A stretch of DNA of 19,707 nucleotides from Aphodosoma sp045658305 (GCA_045658305.1 JAZOUT010000092.1:1-19707); one strand, 5' to 3'. Counted from the first letter of the stretch, positions 9,056-16,672 are shown. Notes: generated from the sequence alone by a model not told the origin. Numbers and translations are program-made.

Positions 9056-10390
9056 TCAAATCGTTGGCAGACTCATTCCATTTATTTTTCTATATAAATC
9101 AAGAGCATAAACATCTGTCATTCCACTTATATAATCCAATATGCTTTGCACTTTTTCATAATCGCTCTCTGCCGACACATTGTACTGTTGAGGTATCCTA
9201 CTCAAAAATTGTTTTGAATAGGCTTTTTCGGGCTCAAATACAGCAGTCATCAACACATCGAGCAACTCACTTATTATCTTATAACCAGCCAACTCTATAT
9301 CCAACACCATCTGCGCACGATATATCTTCTTTACCGACACTTTCGAACTATTCTTATATGCCTCACGCAATTCCTCTGGCAAATGGTCAATCAATGCACC
9401 TTGAAACTCGCCATTCAATATTGCCTCTTCGTTATCTATAAACACCTTACTTACACCATCTATCAACGTTCCCACCACCGAACTACGCAAATAAGAAATC
9501 TGCTCATTCTCGTCCGACACCATCTTAAACACCTCATTTTCGGCACGCTCTCTACGTCGCAGAGGTAAATATCTCATCAACAAATCTTTTGTCTCATCAA
9601 ATGTCAATAAACGCAATTTATATGCATCCTCTATATCCATCATCTGATAACAAATATCGTCGGCAGCCTCTACCAAATATACCAACGGATATCGTGCATA
9701 TCTATCCTTGTTATTAGGATTTCTAATTATACCTAAATCTTCTGCTATACGCTCATACGACCCGACTTCCGATTGAAAGAATCCAAACTTCTGTTTCTTC
9801 GCATCAGCAAATCTCGATTCGTATGGATATTTCACTATCGATGCCAATGTCGGATAAGTCAACACAAAACCGCCTTCTCGGCGTCCTTCAAATTGATGCG
9901 TCAATATACGAAAAGCATTTGCATTGCCTTCAAATGTAGTCAAATCAGCCCATTGTGCCTCTGTGATATTCAATCTATCGCGATACTCTACACCCTTACC
10001 CTCCGAGAAGAATGTGCCTATTGCATTCTCTCCAGAATGACCAAATGGAGGATTGCCTAAATCATGAGCCAAACATGCAGTCGCCACAATTGCACCTATC
10101 TCGCTCAATTCCGATGCCAATTCAGGATATTTTTTCGACAATTCACGTCCCACATTATTTCCTATCGAACGCCCCACGCACGACACTTCAAGACTATGTG
10201 TCAATCTATTATGCACAAACACACTACCTGGCAACGGAAACACTTGTGTCTTGTTTTGCAATCTACGAAATGCTGGCGAAAATATCAATCTATCATAATC
10301 ACGCTGAAACTCTGTTCGCCCGTCATGATTGCCTTGATAATAATTCTCCATGCCAAATCGCTTGGTTGTTATCAATTTATCCCATTTCAT
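9056..10390 (-). CDS. dgt: dGTP triphosphohydrolase (HD-domain dNTPase)
   Basis: Hydrolyses dGTP (or other dNTPs) to the deoxynucleoside and triphosphate, thereby limiting dNTP pools. The 444 residues are in the family range. HD-domain metal ligands are visible: His65 in NRLTHSLEVS, the His109-Asp110 pair in CLAHDLGNPPFGHSGE (with His118), and the later Asp in EAADDICY (244-245). FRRLQNKTQVFPLP near 41-54 is the conserved nucleotide-binding start of the domain. The ATG overlaps the helicase stop by 4 bases (ATGA, 10387-10390), so translation is probably coupled and the protein made with the helicase-nuclease. Substrate preference (dGTP versus broad dNTP) cannot be decided from sequence. Confidence 0.95.
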   Translation of the reverse strand: MKWDKLITTKRFGMENYYQGNHDGRTEFQRDYDRLIFSPAFRRLQNKTQVFPLPGSVFVHNRLTHSLEVSCVGRSIGNNVGRELSKKYPELASELSEIGAIVATACLAHDLGNPPFGHSGENAIGTFFSEGKGVEYRDRLNITEAQWADLTTFEGNANAFRILTHQFEGRREGGFVLTYPTLASIVKYPYESRFADAKKQKFGFFQSEVGSYERIAEDLGIIRNPNNKDRYARYPLVYLVEAADDICYQMMDIEDAYKLRLLTFDETKDLLMRYLPLRRRERAENEVFKMVSDENEQISYLRSSVVGTLIDGVSKVFIDNEEAILNGEFQGALIDHLPEELREAYKNSSKVSVKKIYRAQMVLDIELAGYKIISELLDVLMTAVFEPEKAYSKQFLSRIPQQYNVSAESDYEKVQSILDYISGMTDVYALDLYRKINGMSLPTI

Positions 10391-13300
10391 ATCTGTATCA
10401 ATTTTCTTTCTTTTGCATACAAAATATACCCTCTTGCATCATATCCCATCTCTTTTATAAGTCGCACATAACGCCCCACTTGACGAGAATATTTTTGATG
10501 CAACTCTTCTGTATATTCTCCAAATTTATAATCTACTACTACCACCTCTTTCTTTTCATCATCTATCATCACTCTGTCCGGACGATACACTCTGCCATTT
10601 GCGCCATCAAATATCTCAGCTTCATTCATCACTCGCCATTTCGAATCAAACAACTCCGCCACTCCATCTATCGCCAATATTTCATCCACCTCACTACGCA
10701 ATGCCCCAACATCCTCGCCTTCTCTCTCCAACCACTCTATTGCTCTCGCCACATCATCAAGTTCCACAATTCTTTCAAACACTTTATGCATCAAAATTCC
10801 ATATCTACGCATATCTTCTGTATCTTCCGAGTATGTATATCGCAATTCTGCTCGTTTAGCTATCTCTTCTTCTGTAGGTTGCAAATCCAAATCTCGCTTC
10901 AACTCTATTATTTCCACATCCGACACATCCAATTTATCTGAATAACATACGATCCCCGGCTCACCTACTTCATACATCACCATTTCACTATCATCACCAA
11001 ACAACACACAGCTAATCATATCCCAAACGGCAATATCATTTATCTCGTCACTATTCTTTTTCAAGTCTTTTGCATCTGGATAAGCGCAATGCAAATATAA
11101 TTGACTCGAAGCTCGCGTTGTAGCAACATACAATTCATTCAACACATCAAGCACCGATGCCATAAATTCTTCTACTACATCATCTTTAAACTCACTATTA
11201 AGCAACTTCTTAGAACTTCTTGTATTTATCGGCACTACACCTATTTCGTCCACAAATATATGATTCGCTCGTCTTTTCTCTGCTGTAGTTACCAACTGTA
11301 TATTGTCATGCCCCGACAAGCCGAATTTCCAATTCATGAACGGAATAAATACTATTCCAAATTCCAATCCTTTTGATTTATGAATTGTAATAATTCTCAC
11401 GGCATCACCACCTTCTGGCATTGCTACGAATGTTTTTTTGCCTTGTTGTACCCAATATTCCAACAACGAACGAATATCCAACGTGCCATCAATAGCATAA
11501 TTCTGCACCTTGTCCAAAAACGATTGCAAATATATGCCATGCACACCACTCTCCACCCTATCCAACTCAAACACATCTATCAACGACTCTATCATCTGCA
11601 TCAACGACAAATATTTCACTCGTGCAAATCTTTCTGCTATTTCCTCATTACCAAACAATCGTCTTTCCCAATCTCCATAATCTTCGCCTCTATACGACAT
11701 CAATTCATAATCCTCAGCATCAACCATCCTACCCTCACACACCTCTCTATACAATGCCACCATATTAGCTCTATACAATTGCTCATATGGTTGCATCAGA
11801 TATTCCAACACTGCAACTATAAATCTCACCGCCACATCATCTGCCACACACAATGCTTCCGACGAATAAAAAGGTATCTCCTCTCTTCTCAATCTCTCCG
11901 CCACCATCTGTGCCTCTTTATTTTTGCGTACTAAAACAGCCATTTCGCCAAACCCACCCAATTCTCTCATCTTCTCCACCATGCGATTCATACTCTTCTC
12001 TCTCCATTTCAACTCTTTATCTTCCTCGTCATCTTCAAAATACTCCACTCTCACATACCCCTTCGGCGCATCTTTCTTACCCACACCTTGCTCACTATCA
12101 GCATATATTCCTTGCAAATAATCATCATCTATCACTTCTTGTTGTTTCAACTGCTCATCTACCAATTTTGGCACCTCAACATACAACTTATTATTAAACT
12201 CAATCACCTCCCTCGAACTTCGATAATTCTTTCCTAACGACACATCTGTCACATAATCTTTAAATTCTTTTTTTATACCCTCATGCAATATTTGCCAATC
12301 CCCATTTCTCCAACGATATATACTCTGTTTCACATCACCCACAATCATCGACTCATTACCCTGTGCCACAGCCTCCTTCAACAAAGGCACAAAATTCCCC
12401 CATTGCAATCTCGAAGTATCCTGAAACTCATCAATCATAAAATGGTCAGTCTGCACACCCACCTTTTCATATATAAATGGAGTATCCGAATTATCTATAA
12501 TCTTATTTATAAAATCCGAAGTCGACGAAATAATCAAACAATCCCTCTCACGACAAATCTCCATCACATGCTCATCTATCTCATTCAAAATACCCAATAT
12601 ATAAAGATACGAATTCACCAACTTCGCAGTCTGCCACTCTCTACATCTCTTTCCCTTAGGGTCACACAACTCCACAATCCTCTTTGCACACTCATGCAAG
12701 CGCGTAACAACAGGTTGCAACTCAACCCTCTTTTTATACTTCACCTTACACCAATTCTCCAAATCATCACTATCTGCTCCCTTAACAAAAGTCGAAGTCA
12801 ATTGATATTTATTCCCTTTCAAATTCTCATAACTAAAACGAGATATTCTATTATCACCAAAAAATTCTTTTCCATCCACACCACTCAACACCCCTTGAGC
12901 CACACTACACACCGCCTCCAAATCATCATCAAACTTCTTGATAATCTCACGTATATGCTCTCTATACTCCTTCAATCGTTTCAAATCAAACCCAAACTGC
13001 TTCTTTTGCGACATATAATCCTCCGTCAAAATCAACTTCGCCAACTCCAATATCGCCCCCCTCGGATTCCACGACTTATCCTCCTCTACTCTCTCAGTTG
13101 CAAACTCTGTCAACCATTCCAACAACATATCACCTTCACCATCACTATCCTCTCCCAATGTAGGGACACGGCGTGCCGTGTCCTCTGTCAATAATTGTGC
13201 ATTGTGCATTGTGCATTGTGCATCACTTCCCAATGTCGCCAACATATTATCCACCGCCAATTCCAACACCCTATCCGCCTCCAACTCCACCTGATACTGA

Positions 13301-13854
13301 TTATTCAAGTTCAACTCCCTCGCAAACGAACGCACCACTTGCTGAAAAAATCCATCAATCGTAGACACCCTAAAATTCGTATAATCCTGCAAAATATCAG
13401 TCAACAACGCCATCGCCCTTTGCCCAATCTCCTCATCCGTCACACTCTTCAACGCCACAATATCCCCTCTCAACTTCTCTACATAATCCCCCTTCTTCCC
13501 TTCTGCCAACTCATACAATGCCTTCACAATCCTCTCCTTCATCTCCGCAGTAGATTTATTAGTAAACGTCACCGCCAAAATCCCACGATGCAAATTCAGA
13601 GTTGAAAATTGCAAACTACAACCATTCTCCCCCTGTTCTCCTCTCACAACTTGGGCAACTCCACGATTCTCCCCCTGCTTTAGGGGGAGTCCCGAAGGGG
13701 AGGGGGTTAATAATTGTGCATTGTGCATTGTGCATTGTGCATTATTAAATTGTGCATTATTAAATTGTGCATTGAACAAAAACTTAATATACTCATACAC
13801 CAACGTATAAGTCTTACCCGAACCAGCCGAAGCTTTATAAACTTTTATCGACAT
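10387..13854 (-). CDS. AddA/RecB-like UvrD-family helicase-nuclease carrying in-frame repeat insertions
   Basis: ATP-driven 3'-5' helicase with a C-terminal nuclease, expected to process double-strand breaks for recombination. In the 1155 residues I see Walker A ASAGSGKT (8-15), motif Ia AVTFTNKSTAEMKERI (94-109), DExx box MIDEFQDT (473-480), motif III GDVKQSIYRWR (506-516), motif IV KNYRSSREV, motif V IHKSKGLEFG, motif VI YVATTRAS, and a PD-(D/E)xK nuclease (Asp1093, VDYK 1107-1110, Gln1125). Two segments are foreign: about residues 28-89, between Walker A and motif Ia where relatives have only about 10 residues, and about 211-238. Both are translations of repeats that also occur between genes. 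All motifs are kept, so the protein may still work. No AddB-like partner is adjacent. It is coupled to dgt by a 4-base overlap. Confidence 0.93.
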   Translation of the reverse strand: MSIKVYKASAGSGKTYTLVYEYIKFLFNAQFNNAQFNNAQCTMHNAQLLTPSPSGLPLKQGENRGVAQVVRGEQGENGCSLQFSTLNLHRGILAVTFTNKSTAEMKERIVKALYELAEGKKGDYVEKLRGDIVALKSVTDEEIGQRAMALLTDILQDYTNFRVSTIDGFFQQVVRSFARELNLNNQYQVELEADRVLELAVDNMLATLGSDAQCTMHNAQLLTEDTARRVPTLGEDSDGEGDMLLEWLTEFATERVEEDKSWNPRGAILELAKLILTEDYMSQKKQFGFDLKRLKEYREHIREIIKKFDDDLEAVCSVAQGVLSGVDGKEFFGDNRISRFSYENLKGNKYQLTSTFVKGADSDDLENWCKVKYKKRVELQPVVTRLHECAKRIVELCDPKGKRCREWQTAKLVNSYLYILGILNEIDEHVMEICRERDCLIISSTSDFINKIIDNSDTPFIYEKVGVQTDHFMIDEFQDTSRLQWGNFVPLLKEAVAQGNESMIVGDVKQSIYRWRNGDWQILHEGIKKEFKDYVTDVSLGKNYRSSREVIEFNNKLYVEVPKLVDEQLKQQEVIDDDYLQGIYADSEQGVGKKDAPKGYVRVEYFEDDEEDKELKWREKSMNRMVEKMRELGGFGEMAVLVRKNKEAQMVAERLRREEIPFYSSEALCVADDVAVRFIVAVLEYLMQPYEQLYRANMVALYREVCEGRMVDAEDYELMSYRGEDYGDWERRLFGNEEIAERFARVKYLSLMQMIESLIDVFELDRVESGVHGIYLQSFLDKVQNYAIDGTLDIRSLLEYWVQQGKKTFVAMPEGGDAVRIITIHKSKGLEFGIVFIPFMNWKFGLSGHDNIQLVTTAEKRRANHIFVDEIGVVPINTRSSKKLLNSEFKDDVVEEFMASVLDVLNELYVATTRASSQLYLHCAYPDAKDLKKNSDEINDIAVWDMISCVLFGDDSEMVMYEVGEPGIVCYSDKLDVSDVEIIELKRDLDLQPTEEEIAKRAELRYTYSEDTEDMRRYGILMHKVFERIVELDDVARAIEWLEREGEDVGALRSEVDEILAIDGVAELFDSKWRVMNEAEIFDGANGRVYRPDRVMIDDEKKEVVVVDYKFGEYTEELHQKYSRQVGRYVRLIKEMGYDARGYILYAKERKLIQI
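13164..13183. repeat. Dispersed palindrome, copy B, inside the helicase gene
   Basis: Arms GGACACGGC (13164-13172) and GCCGTGTCC (13175-13183) pair perfectly around GT. Preceded by TAG and followed within 11 bases by the heptamer array. Translated on the minus strand it gives part of the odd segment DTARRVPTL (residues 225-233). Confidence 0.8.
13194..13221. repeat. Tandem heptamer (ATTGTGC)x4 inside the helicase gene
   Basis: Four exact copies of ATTGTGC. On the coding (minus) strand the array reads AQCTMHNAQ (about residues 212-220). Because 7 is not a multiple of 3, gain or loss of one copy would shift the helicase reading frame. Confidence 0.9.
13624..13641 (+). repeat. Truncated copy of the two-hairpin element inside the helicase gene
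   Basis: ATTCTCCCCCTGTTCTCC matches the left end of the element at 13665 (ATTCTCCCCCTGCTTTAG) and then diverges. It lies 41 bases to the left of the full copy. A similar truncated-plus-full pair occurs at 19462 and 19511. Confidence 0.5.
13665..13708 (+). repeat. Two-hairpin repeat element, copy i, inside the helicase gene
   Basis: Hairpin 1: CTCCCCCT (13669-13676 region) with AGGGGGAG (13682-13689) around GCTTT. Hairpin 2: CCC-GAA-GGG (13691-13699). It ends in AGGGGGTT and is followed 4 bases later by heptamers. Relative to the intergenic copies the outer pair of hairpin 1 is C-G instead of G-C, a compensatory change. Confidence 0.8.
13713..13770. repeat. Heptamer array (ATTGTGC)x4 plus two 15-bp derivatives, inside the helicase gene
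   Basis: Four copies of ATTGTGC (13713-13740) are followed by two copies of ATTATTAAATTGTGC (13741-13770). On the coding strand they give NAQFNNAQFNNAQCTMHNAQ (residues 28-47), immediately after the Walker A helix. Copy-number change of the 7-mer would frameshift the gene near its start; change of the 15-mer would keep frame. Confidence 0.9.
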
Positions 13855-13908
13855 AAAAATTAAAACAAAAAAAAACTACACTAAATCATATTTCTATGCT
13901 TAACGATA

Positions 13909-13939
13909 CAAAGTTATAAATATTTTTTCAAACATACAA
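13909..13939 (-). promoter_or_regulatory. Predicted promoter of the helicase-dgt operon
   Basis: Minus strand TTGT (13939-13936), 19-base spacer, TAACTTTG (13916-13909). The -7 box is a full match and the -33 box is one base off the TTGC seen elsewhere. The leader would be about 50 nt. Confidence 0.6.
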
Positions 13940-13949
13940 TGTTTTTAAA

Positions 13950-13989
13950 GCACAAAAAACAAACCACGAGAATATTCCCAAGGTTTGTT
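13950..13989 (-). terminator. Terminator-like hairpin upstream of the helicase promoter
   Basis: On the minus strand AACAAACC (13989-13982) and GGTTTGTT (13965-13958) form an 8-bp stem with a 16-base loop, followed by TTTTG. It could catch read-through from the BspA side. The stem is AT-rich and the loop long, so this is uncertain. Confidence 0.35.
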
Positions 13990-14017
13990 CATTATCCTCC
14001 ATATCCACCCACGTAAC

Positions 14018-14036
14018 GACTCACGGCTCGTGCATC
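14018..14036. repeat. Possible degenerate copy of the dispersed palindrome
   Basis: CACG-GCT-CGTG (14022-14032) is a short inverted repeat flanked by GACT and CATC, echoing the GGAC...TCC frame of the other copies. Only four pairs are solid. Confidence 0.3.
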
Positions 14037-14060
14037 TGCAAATCCTACACACCAAAAGTA

Positions 14061-14081
14061 GGAACGCAGCGTGCTGCGTCC
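14061..14081. repeat. Dispersed palindrome, copy C
   Basis: GGAACGCAGC (14061-14070) and GCTGCGTCC (14073-14081) pair over nine positions with one bulged A, around GT. The frame (GTAGGA...GT...TCC) matches copy B, while the inner arm bases differ (CGCAGC versus CACGGC). Confidence 0.7.
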
Positions 14082-14108
14082 TTTCATCCATCAGGCTGAC
14101 ACAAAATA

Positions 14109-14130
14109 GGGACGCTCAGCTCGTGCGTCC
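14109..14130. repeat. Dispersed palindrome, copy D
   Basis: GGACGC (14110-14115) and GCGTCC (14125-14130) pair perfectly around a 9-base centre. Preceded by ATAG as in copy B. It is 28 bases from copy C, so the helicase-BspA gap is a small cluster. Confidence 0.6.
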
Positions 14131-14186
14131 AATAGCTCATAAAATCGAAACCTAAAATAGCAAAGCGTCTAAAACACCTAGTCCGA

Positions 14187-14227
14187 TTAGAAAAAAATCG
14201 GTGAAGTCCAAAAAACTCACCGATTTT
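14187..14227 (-). terminator. Intrinsic terminator of the BspA-like gene
   Basis: A perfect 11-bp stem (14194-14204 with 14217-14227) and a 12-base loop, followed on the minus strand by a run of seven T. It lies about 95 bases past the BspA stop, so the two-hairpin element at 14261 is included in the 3' end of that message. Confidence 0.85.
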
Positions 14228-14260
14228 CTAATTTATCATTTACTATCTGATGCCCCACAT

Positions 14261-14302
14261 ATTGTCCCCCTGTCTTAGGGGGACGAGCGAAGCGGAGGGG
14301 GT
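14261..14302 (+). repeat. Two-hairpin repeat element, copy ii
   Basis: ATT, then hairpin 1 GTCCCCCT (14264-14271) / AGGGGGAC (14277-14284) around GTCTT, then hairpin 2 GC-GAA-GC (14287-14293), then GGAGGGGGT. It is transcribed antisense as part of the BspA 3' region. Confidence 0.85.
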
Positions 14303-14320
14303 AATACTTATATCTGTTAT

Positions 14321-15688
14321 CTAAATCACCACCTTTTGCACTTCACCACCAACATTCACCACATACACCCCACGAGGTAATTGCAATTGTGCATCACGAC
14401 CTGTATAAACCAAACGACTAGAAATGTTATATACTTGATAATCTTCATTCAAACCATCAATTCTCAATTCACCATCTATACAATATATTTCAACACCTTC
14501 AATCACATTTTCAACATTAACTGGAGTACCTTTTACAAATTCTTTCCAATATTTATGTTCGGCATACACCTTACGAGCCTCAATTGGTACAATAAACTCA
14601 ATCTCACGACTAACCTCATAAAATGTTTTTGCCTCAATCTCAGGCGGAATCACAGCTTTTACCTCCATACGTTTTACTCTATTACATAACGCAAAAGCAT
14701 TATCACCAACACTTTGAATAGTCGATGGCAAGATAATATTTTCAAGGTATGTACAACCATAGAAAGTAGCATCACCAATCTCCTCAACCCCTTCAGGTAT
14801 TTCTACCGATTTCAACGCATAGTTATTATGGAAAGCCCAACTACCAATCTTTGCCAAAACTCCATTTTCAGCAAAAACAATTGAATTTATTGAATGACAA
14901 TTGTAGAATGCTGCATCTGCAATTTCTATCACTGAAGTAGGAATTACTATTGATTTTAAACTCAAACACTCAGCCACAGCCTTAAATCCAATAGTCTCTA
15001 GATTACTAGGCAATATCAAATTCTCCAATTTATAGCAATCGTAGAATGCCAAATCATTGATTGTAGTATTTATGGTACCAGCAAGATCAATAGTATGAAG
15101 CGTTTTTTTAGAGCGATTAATAAAATTAAAACCACTATCATCTACTTCTCCATCTGTAATATGTATTTCAGTCAATTTATTAGAAAATTTAGGTAAAAAT
15201 TCTTCCCCTATTGAATTAATTAATTTTGAAGGACCTTGCAAATAACGAAGGTTTTTAACTCCATCAATAGGATGTATCTCTATTCCTTCCCCAGAATATT
15301 CATCAAAAAATTCAAAACTTATATCATTACTAAATTCACAAATCAAAGTATCTAAAAACGAACAACTGATAAATGCCCCTTCTCCGATAAAAATTACATC
15401 ATTGGGAATTATAATTGAAATAAGAGATGAACAATTATAAAATGCATAACTTGAAATCGAAGTTACTCCATAATCATTTTCATTATAAGTAATTTTTGAT
15501 GGCATTATAATTTTTGATTGAATATAACCTGCGCCATCGTCATCCCAAATATCTCCATCATTAGTAACTTCAGCGGTTTTAGTTTCGTAGTTAAGGTTGT
15601 AGTAGATACCATCAATTTTAACATCATAAGCAAATACCACTATTGCACTACATAGCAATGCAATCAATAAAAAGTAAAATTTCTTCAT
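14321..15688 (-). CDS. Secreted BspA-type leucine-rich-repeat protein
   Basis: Probable cell-surface protein; BspA-like proteins bind host or other proteins. I take the ATG at 15688 (455 residues, MKKFYFLLIALLCSAIVVFA signal peptide). The frame continues 15 codons upstream, but only to a TTG, and the added residues would mask the signal peptide. A DVKIDGIYYNL segment follows the signal. After it come LRR_5 repeats of the form AFYNCxxLxxIxIPxxVxxIG (for example DAAFYNCHSINSIVF and DATFYGCTYLENIILPS). The last 60 or so residues (SSRLVYTGRDAQ, LPRGVYVVNVGGEVQKVVI) resemble a T9SS sorting tail, which would direct it to the surface. It has its own promoter and terminator. Ligand unknown. Confidence 0.88.
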   Translation of the reverse strand: MKKFYFLLIALLCSAIVVFAYDVKIDGIYYNLNYETKTAEVTNDGDIWDDDGAGYIQSKIIMPSKITYNENDYGVTSISSYAFYNCSSLISIIIPNDVIFIGEGAFISCSFLDTLICEFSNDISFEFFDEYSGEGIEIHPIDGVKNLRYLQGPSKLINSIGEEFLPKFSNKLTEIHITDGEVDDSGFNFINRSKKTLHTIDLAGTINTTINDLAFYDCYKLENLILPSNLETIGFKAVAECLSLKSIVIPTSVIEIADAAFYNCHSINSIVFAENGVLAKIGSWAFHNNYALKSVEIPEGVEEIGDATFYGCTYLENIILPSTIQSVGDNAFALCNRVKRMEVKAVIPPEIEAKTFYEVSREIEFIVPIEARKVYAEHKYWKEFVKGTPVNVENVIEGVEIYCIDGELRIDGLNEDYQVYNISSRLVYTGRDAQLQLPRGVYVVNVGGEVQKVVI

Positions 15689-15986
15689 AACAATTAGATT
15701 GTTTAAGTTACAATTCAAGTTAATTACAATCAAAACTCATTCAAAACATACAAATAAAGAGAATGGCGGTTTTCCATAGTACAATATACCTGATAGTTAC
15801 TATTGCACTTACACGCTCCACTTATTACGACGTAATACGCTACAATCCGCCACATAATAGCACAAAAAAAAACATGGGATCCTACTGCTACCATTCCCCG
15901 CTTCGAAGCTATCTCATTGCCCAATATATTAGCACAACACCATAAAACCCACCCCGATATAACCCAATCGGCATGGGATTCAGTCG
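15689..15986 (-). other. Long leader of the BspA-like gene
   Basis: About 290 bases lie between the predicted promoter and the start codon. A 64-codon frame (15730-15924, minus) lies within it, but has no recognisable domain or RBS and I do not call it a gene. No clear riboswitch or terminator is visible. Confidence 0.4.
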
Positions 15987-16018
15987 CAAAGGTAAGAATT
16001 ATTTTTTACATAAACAAA
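15987..16018 (-). promoter_or_regulatory. Predicted promoter of the BspA-like gene
   Basis: Minus strand TTTG (16018-16015), 20-base spacer, TACCTTTG (15994-15987). Good match to the Bacteroidetes pattern. Confidence 0.7.
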
Positions 16019-16146
16019 TAATCACAAAACAAAAAACATCCTAACAAAATTCCCCATACCTCGAGTCTTCGTCAATTTAGTTGAAAAGTCAATAAGAGAA
16101 TCACTTCTAAACTAAAAATAATTGCTCAAAACTGTGGTAGCGCGAT

Positions 16147-16193
16147 ATTGTCCCCCTGTCTTAGGGGGACGAGCCCAATGGGCGGAGGGGGTT
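16147..16193 (+). repeat. Two-hairpin repeat element, copy iii
   Basis: Hairpin 1 GTCCCCCT (16150-16157) / AGGGGGAC (16163-16170); hairpin 2 GCCC-AAT-GGGC (16173-16183); then GGAGGGGGTT. Hairpin 1 is identical to copies ii and iv, while hairpin 2 has a different, longer stem that still pairs. Confidence 0.85.
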
Positions 16194-16264
16194 ATGTAAA
16201 GCTATGAATGTATTTCTTTTAACTAACCTAACAAAATTCCCCTATACCCCACCATAACTACAAC

Positions 16265-16330
16265 ATACTATAAATACACTATAAATATATGATAAACATA
16301 CTATAAATATACTATAAACATATAATAAAG
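16265..16330. repeat. Six tandem 11-bp AT-rich units
   Basis: Six consecutive 11-bp units with consensus ATACTATAAAT (for example 16298-16308 and, with one change, 16309-16319), ending 29 bases before the -33 box of the ncRNA promoter. One unit is close to one helical turn, so the TATAAA tracts face the same side of the DNA. This may be curved DNA, an UP-like element or a set of protein-binding sites. Confidence 0.75.
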
Positions 16331-16359
16331 CAATCTGCACTTTTTTTCATAAAGACCTA

Positions 16360-16390
16360 TTGCACACCTCAAAAATAATTCCTACCTTTG
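16360..16390 (+). promoter_or_regulatory. Predicted promoter of the structured RNA
   Basis: TTGC (16360-16363), 19-base spacer, TACCTTTG (16383-16390) followed by CA. Identical in boxes and spacing to the promoter at 16892-16922. Start expected near 16397-16400. Confidence 0.82.
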
Positions 16391-16397
16391 CAGTAAC

Positions 16398-16672
16398 ATA
16401 TAGGAGATGCACCATAGCATAGCAATACAACGCACAATGCTCAATTAACCTTTTAGCAAAACAATACAAATAGCACCTCCTCCGAGTAGCGTTCTCGGTT
16501 CACACACAGCATTTTTGCTCATTTCTTCTGTCTGAAAATTTGGCGATTCTAAGAATGTGAAGGAATAAGTTGAAAAATGTTCACGTACTATAGCGTGAAC
16601 TTCACTTATTCGTACATTCGAGGTCACGCCAAATACCCCAGACAGCGAGAAAGTTAAGTTCTCGCTTTTTTT
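16398..16672 (+). ncRNA. Candidate structured non-coding RNA of about 275 nt
   Basis: A promoter (16360-16390) and an intrinsic terminator (16645-16672) frame a region with no good ORF but strong pairing. From 5' to 3': AGGAGATGC (16402-16410) with GCACCTCCT (16473-16481, one mismatch); hairpin CCGAG/CTCGG (16482-16498); hairpin AGCA/TGCT (16508-16519); then a rod from 16528 to 16645. Rod stems: CTGTCTG with CAGACAG, ATTTGGCG (16538-16545) with CGCCAAAT (16627-16634), GAATGT with ACATTC, GAATAAGT with ACTTATTC, and GTTCACG with CGTGAAC capped by an 8-base loop. The long rod with internal loops recalls 6S or SRP RNA, but the SRP GGAA apical motif is absent and I cannot assign a family. It could instead be a leader with an attenuator for the downstream genes. 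Confidence 0.65.
16645..16672 (+). terminator. Intrinsic terminator of the structured RNA
   Basis: GCGAGAA (16645-16651) pairs with TTCTCGC (16659-16665) around a 7-base loop and is followed by seven T. Plus strand only. Its first G also ends the outer rod stem, so the two helices abut. Confidence 0.92.

Noticed and set aside
13173..13605. Plus-strand frames rich in CIVHCALC across the helicase gene
   Set aside because: These are the opposite-strand reading of the heptamer repeats, which are open in all frames; the minus-strand helicase is certain.
13190..13775. CRISPR array
   Set aside because: Units are 7 or 15 bp with no spacers and no cas genes.
15689..15733. Fifteen-codon N-terminal extension of the BspA-like protein
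   Set aside because: It begins with TTG and would place polar residues before a clear signal peptide that has its own ATG at 15688.
15730..15924. 64-codon minus-strand frame upstream of the BspA-like gene
   Set aside because: No RBS, no domain, irregular composition; better read as a long leader.
16407..16448. 13-codon frame MHHSIAIQRTMLN at the start of the structured RNA, as an attenuator leader peptide
   Set aside because: AGGAG abuts the ATG with no usable spacing, there is no run of one amino acid, and the same bases take part in the first RNA helix.
16398..16672. Retron msr-msd RNA
   Set aside because: There is a long rod, but the 5' and 3' ends are not complementary and no reverse transcriptase gene is nearby.
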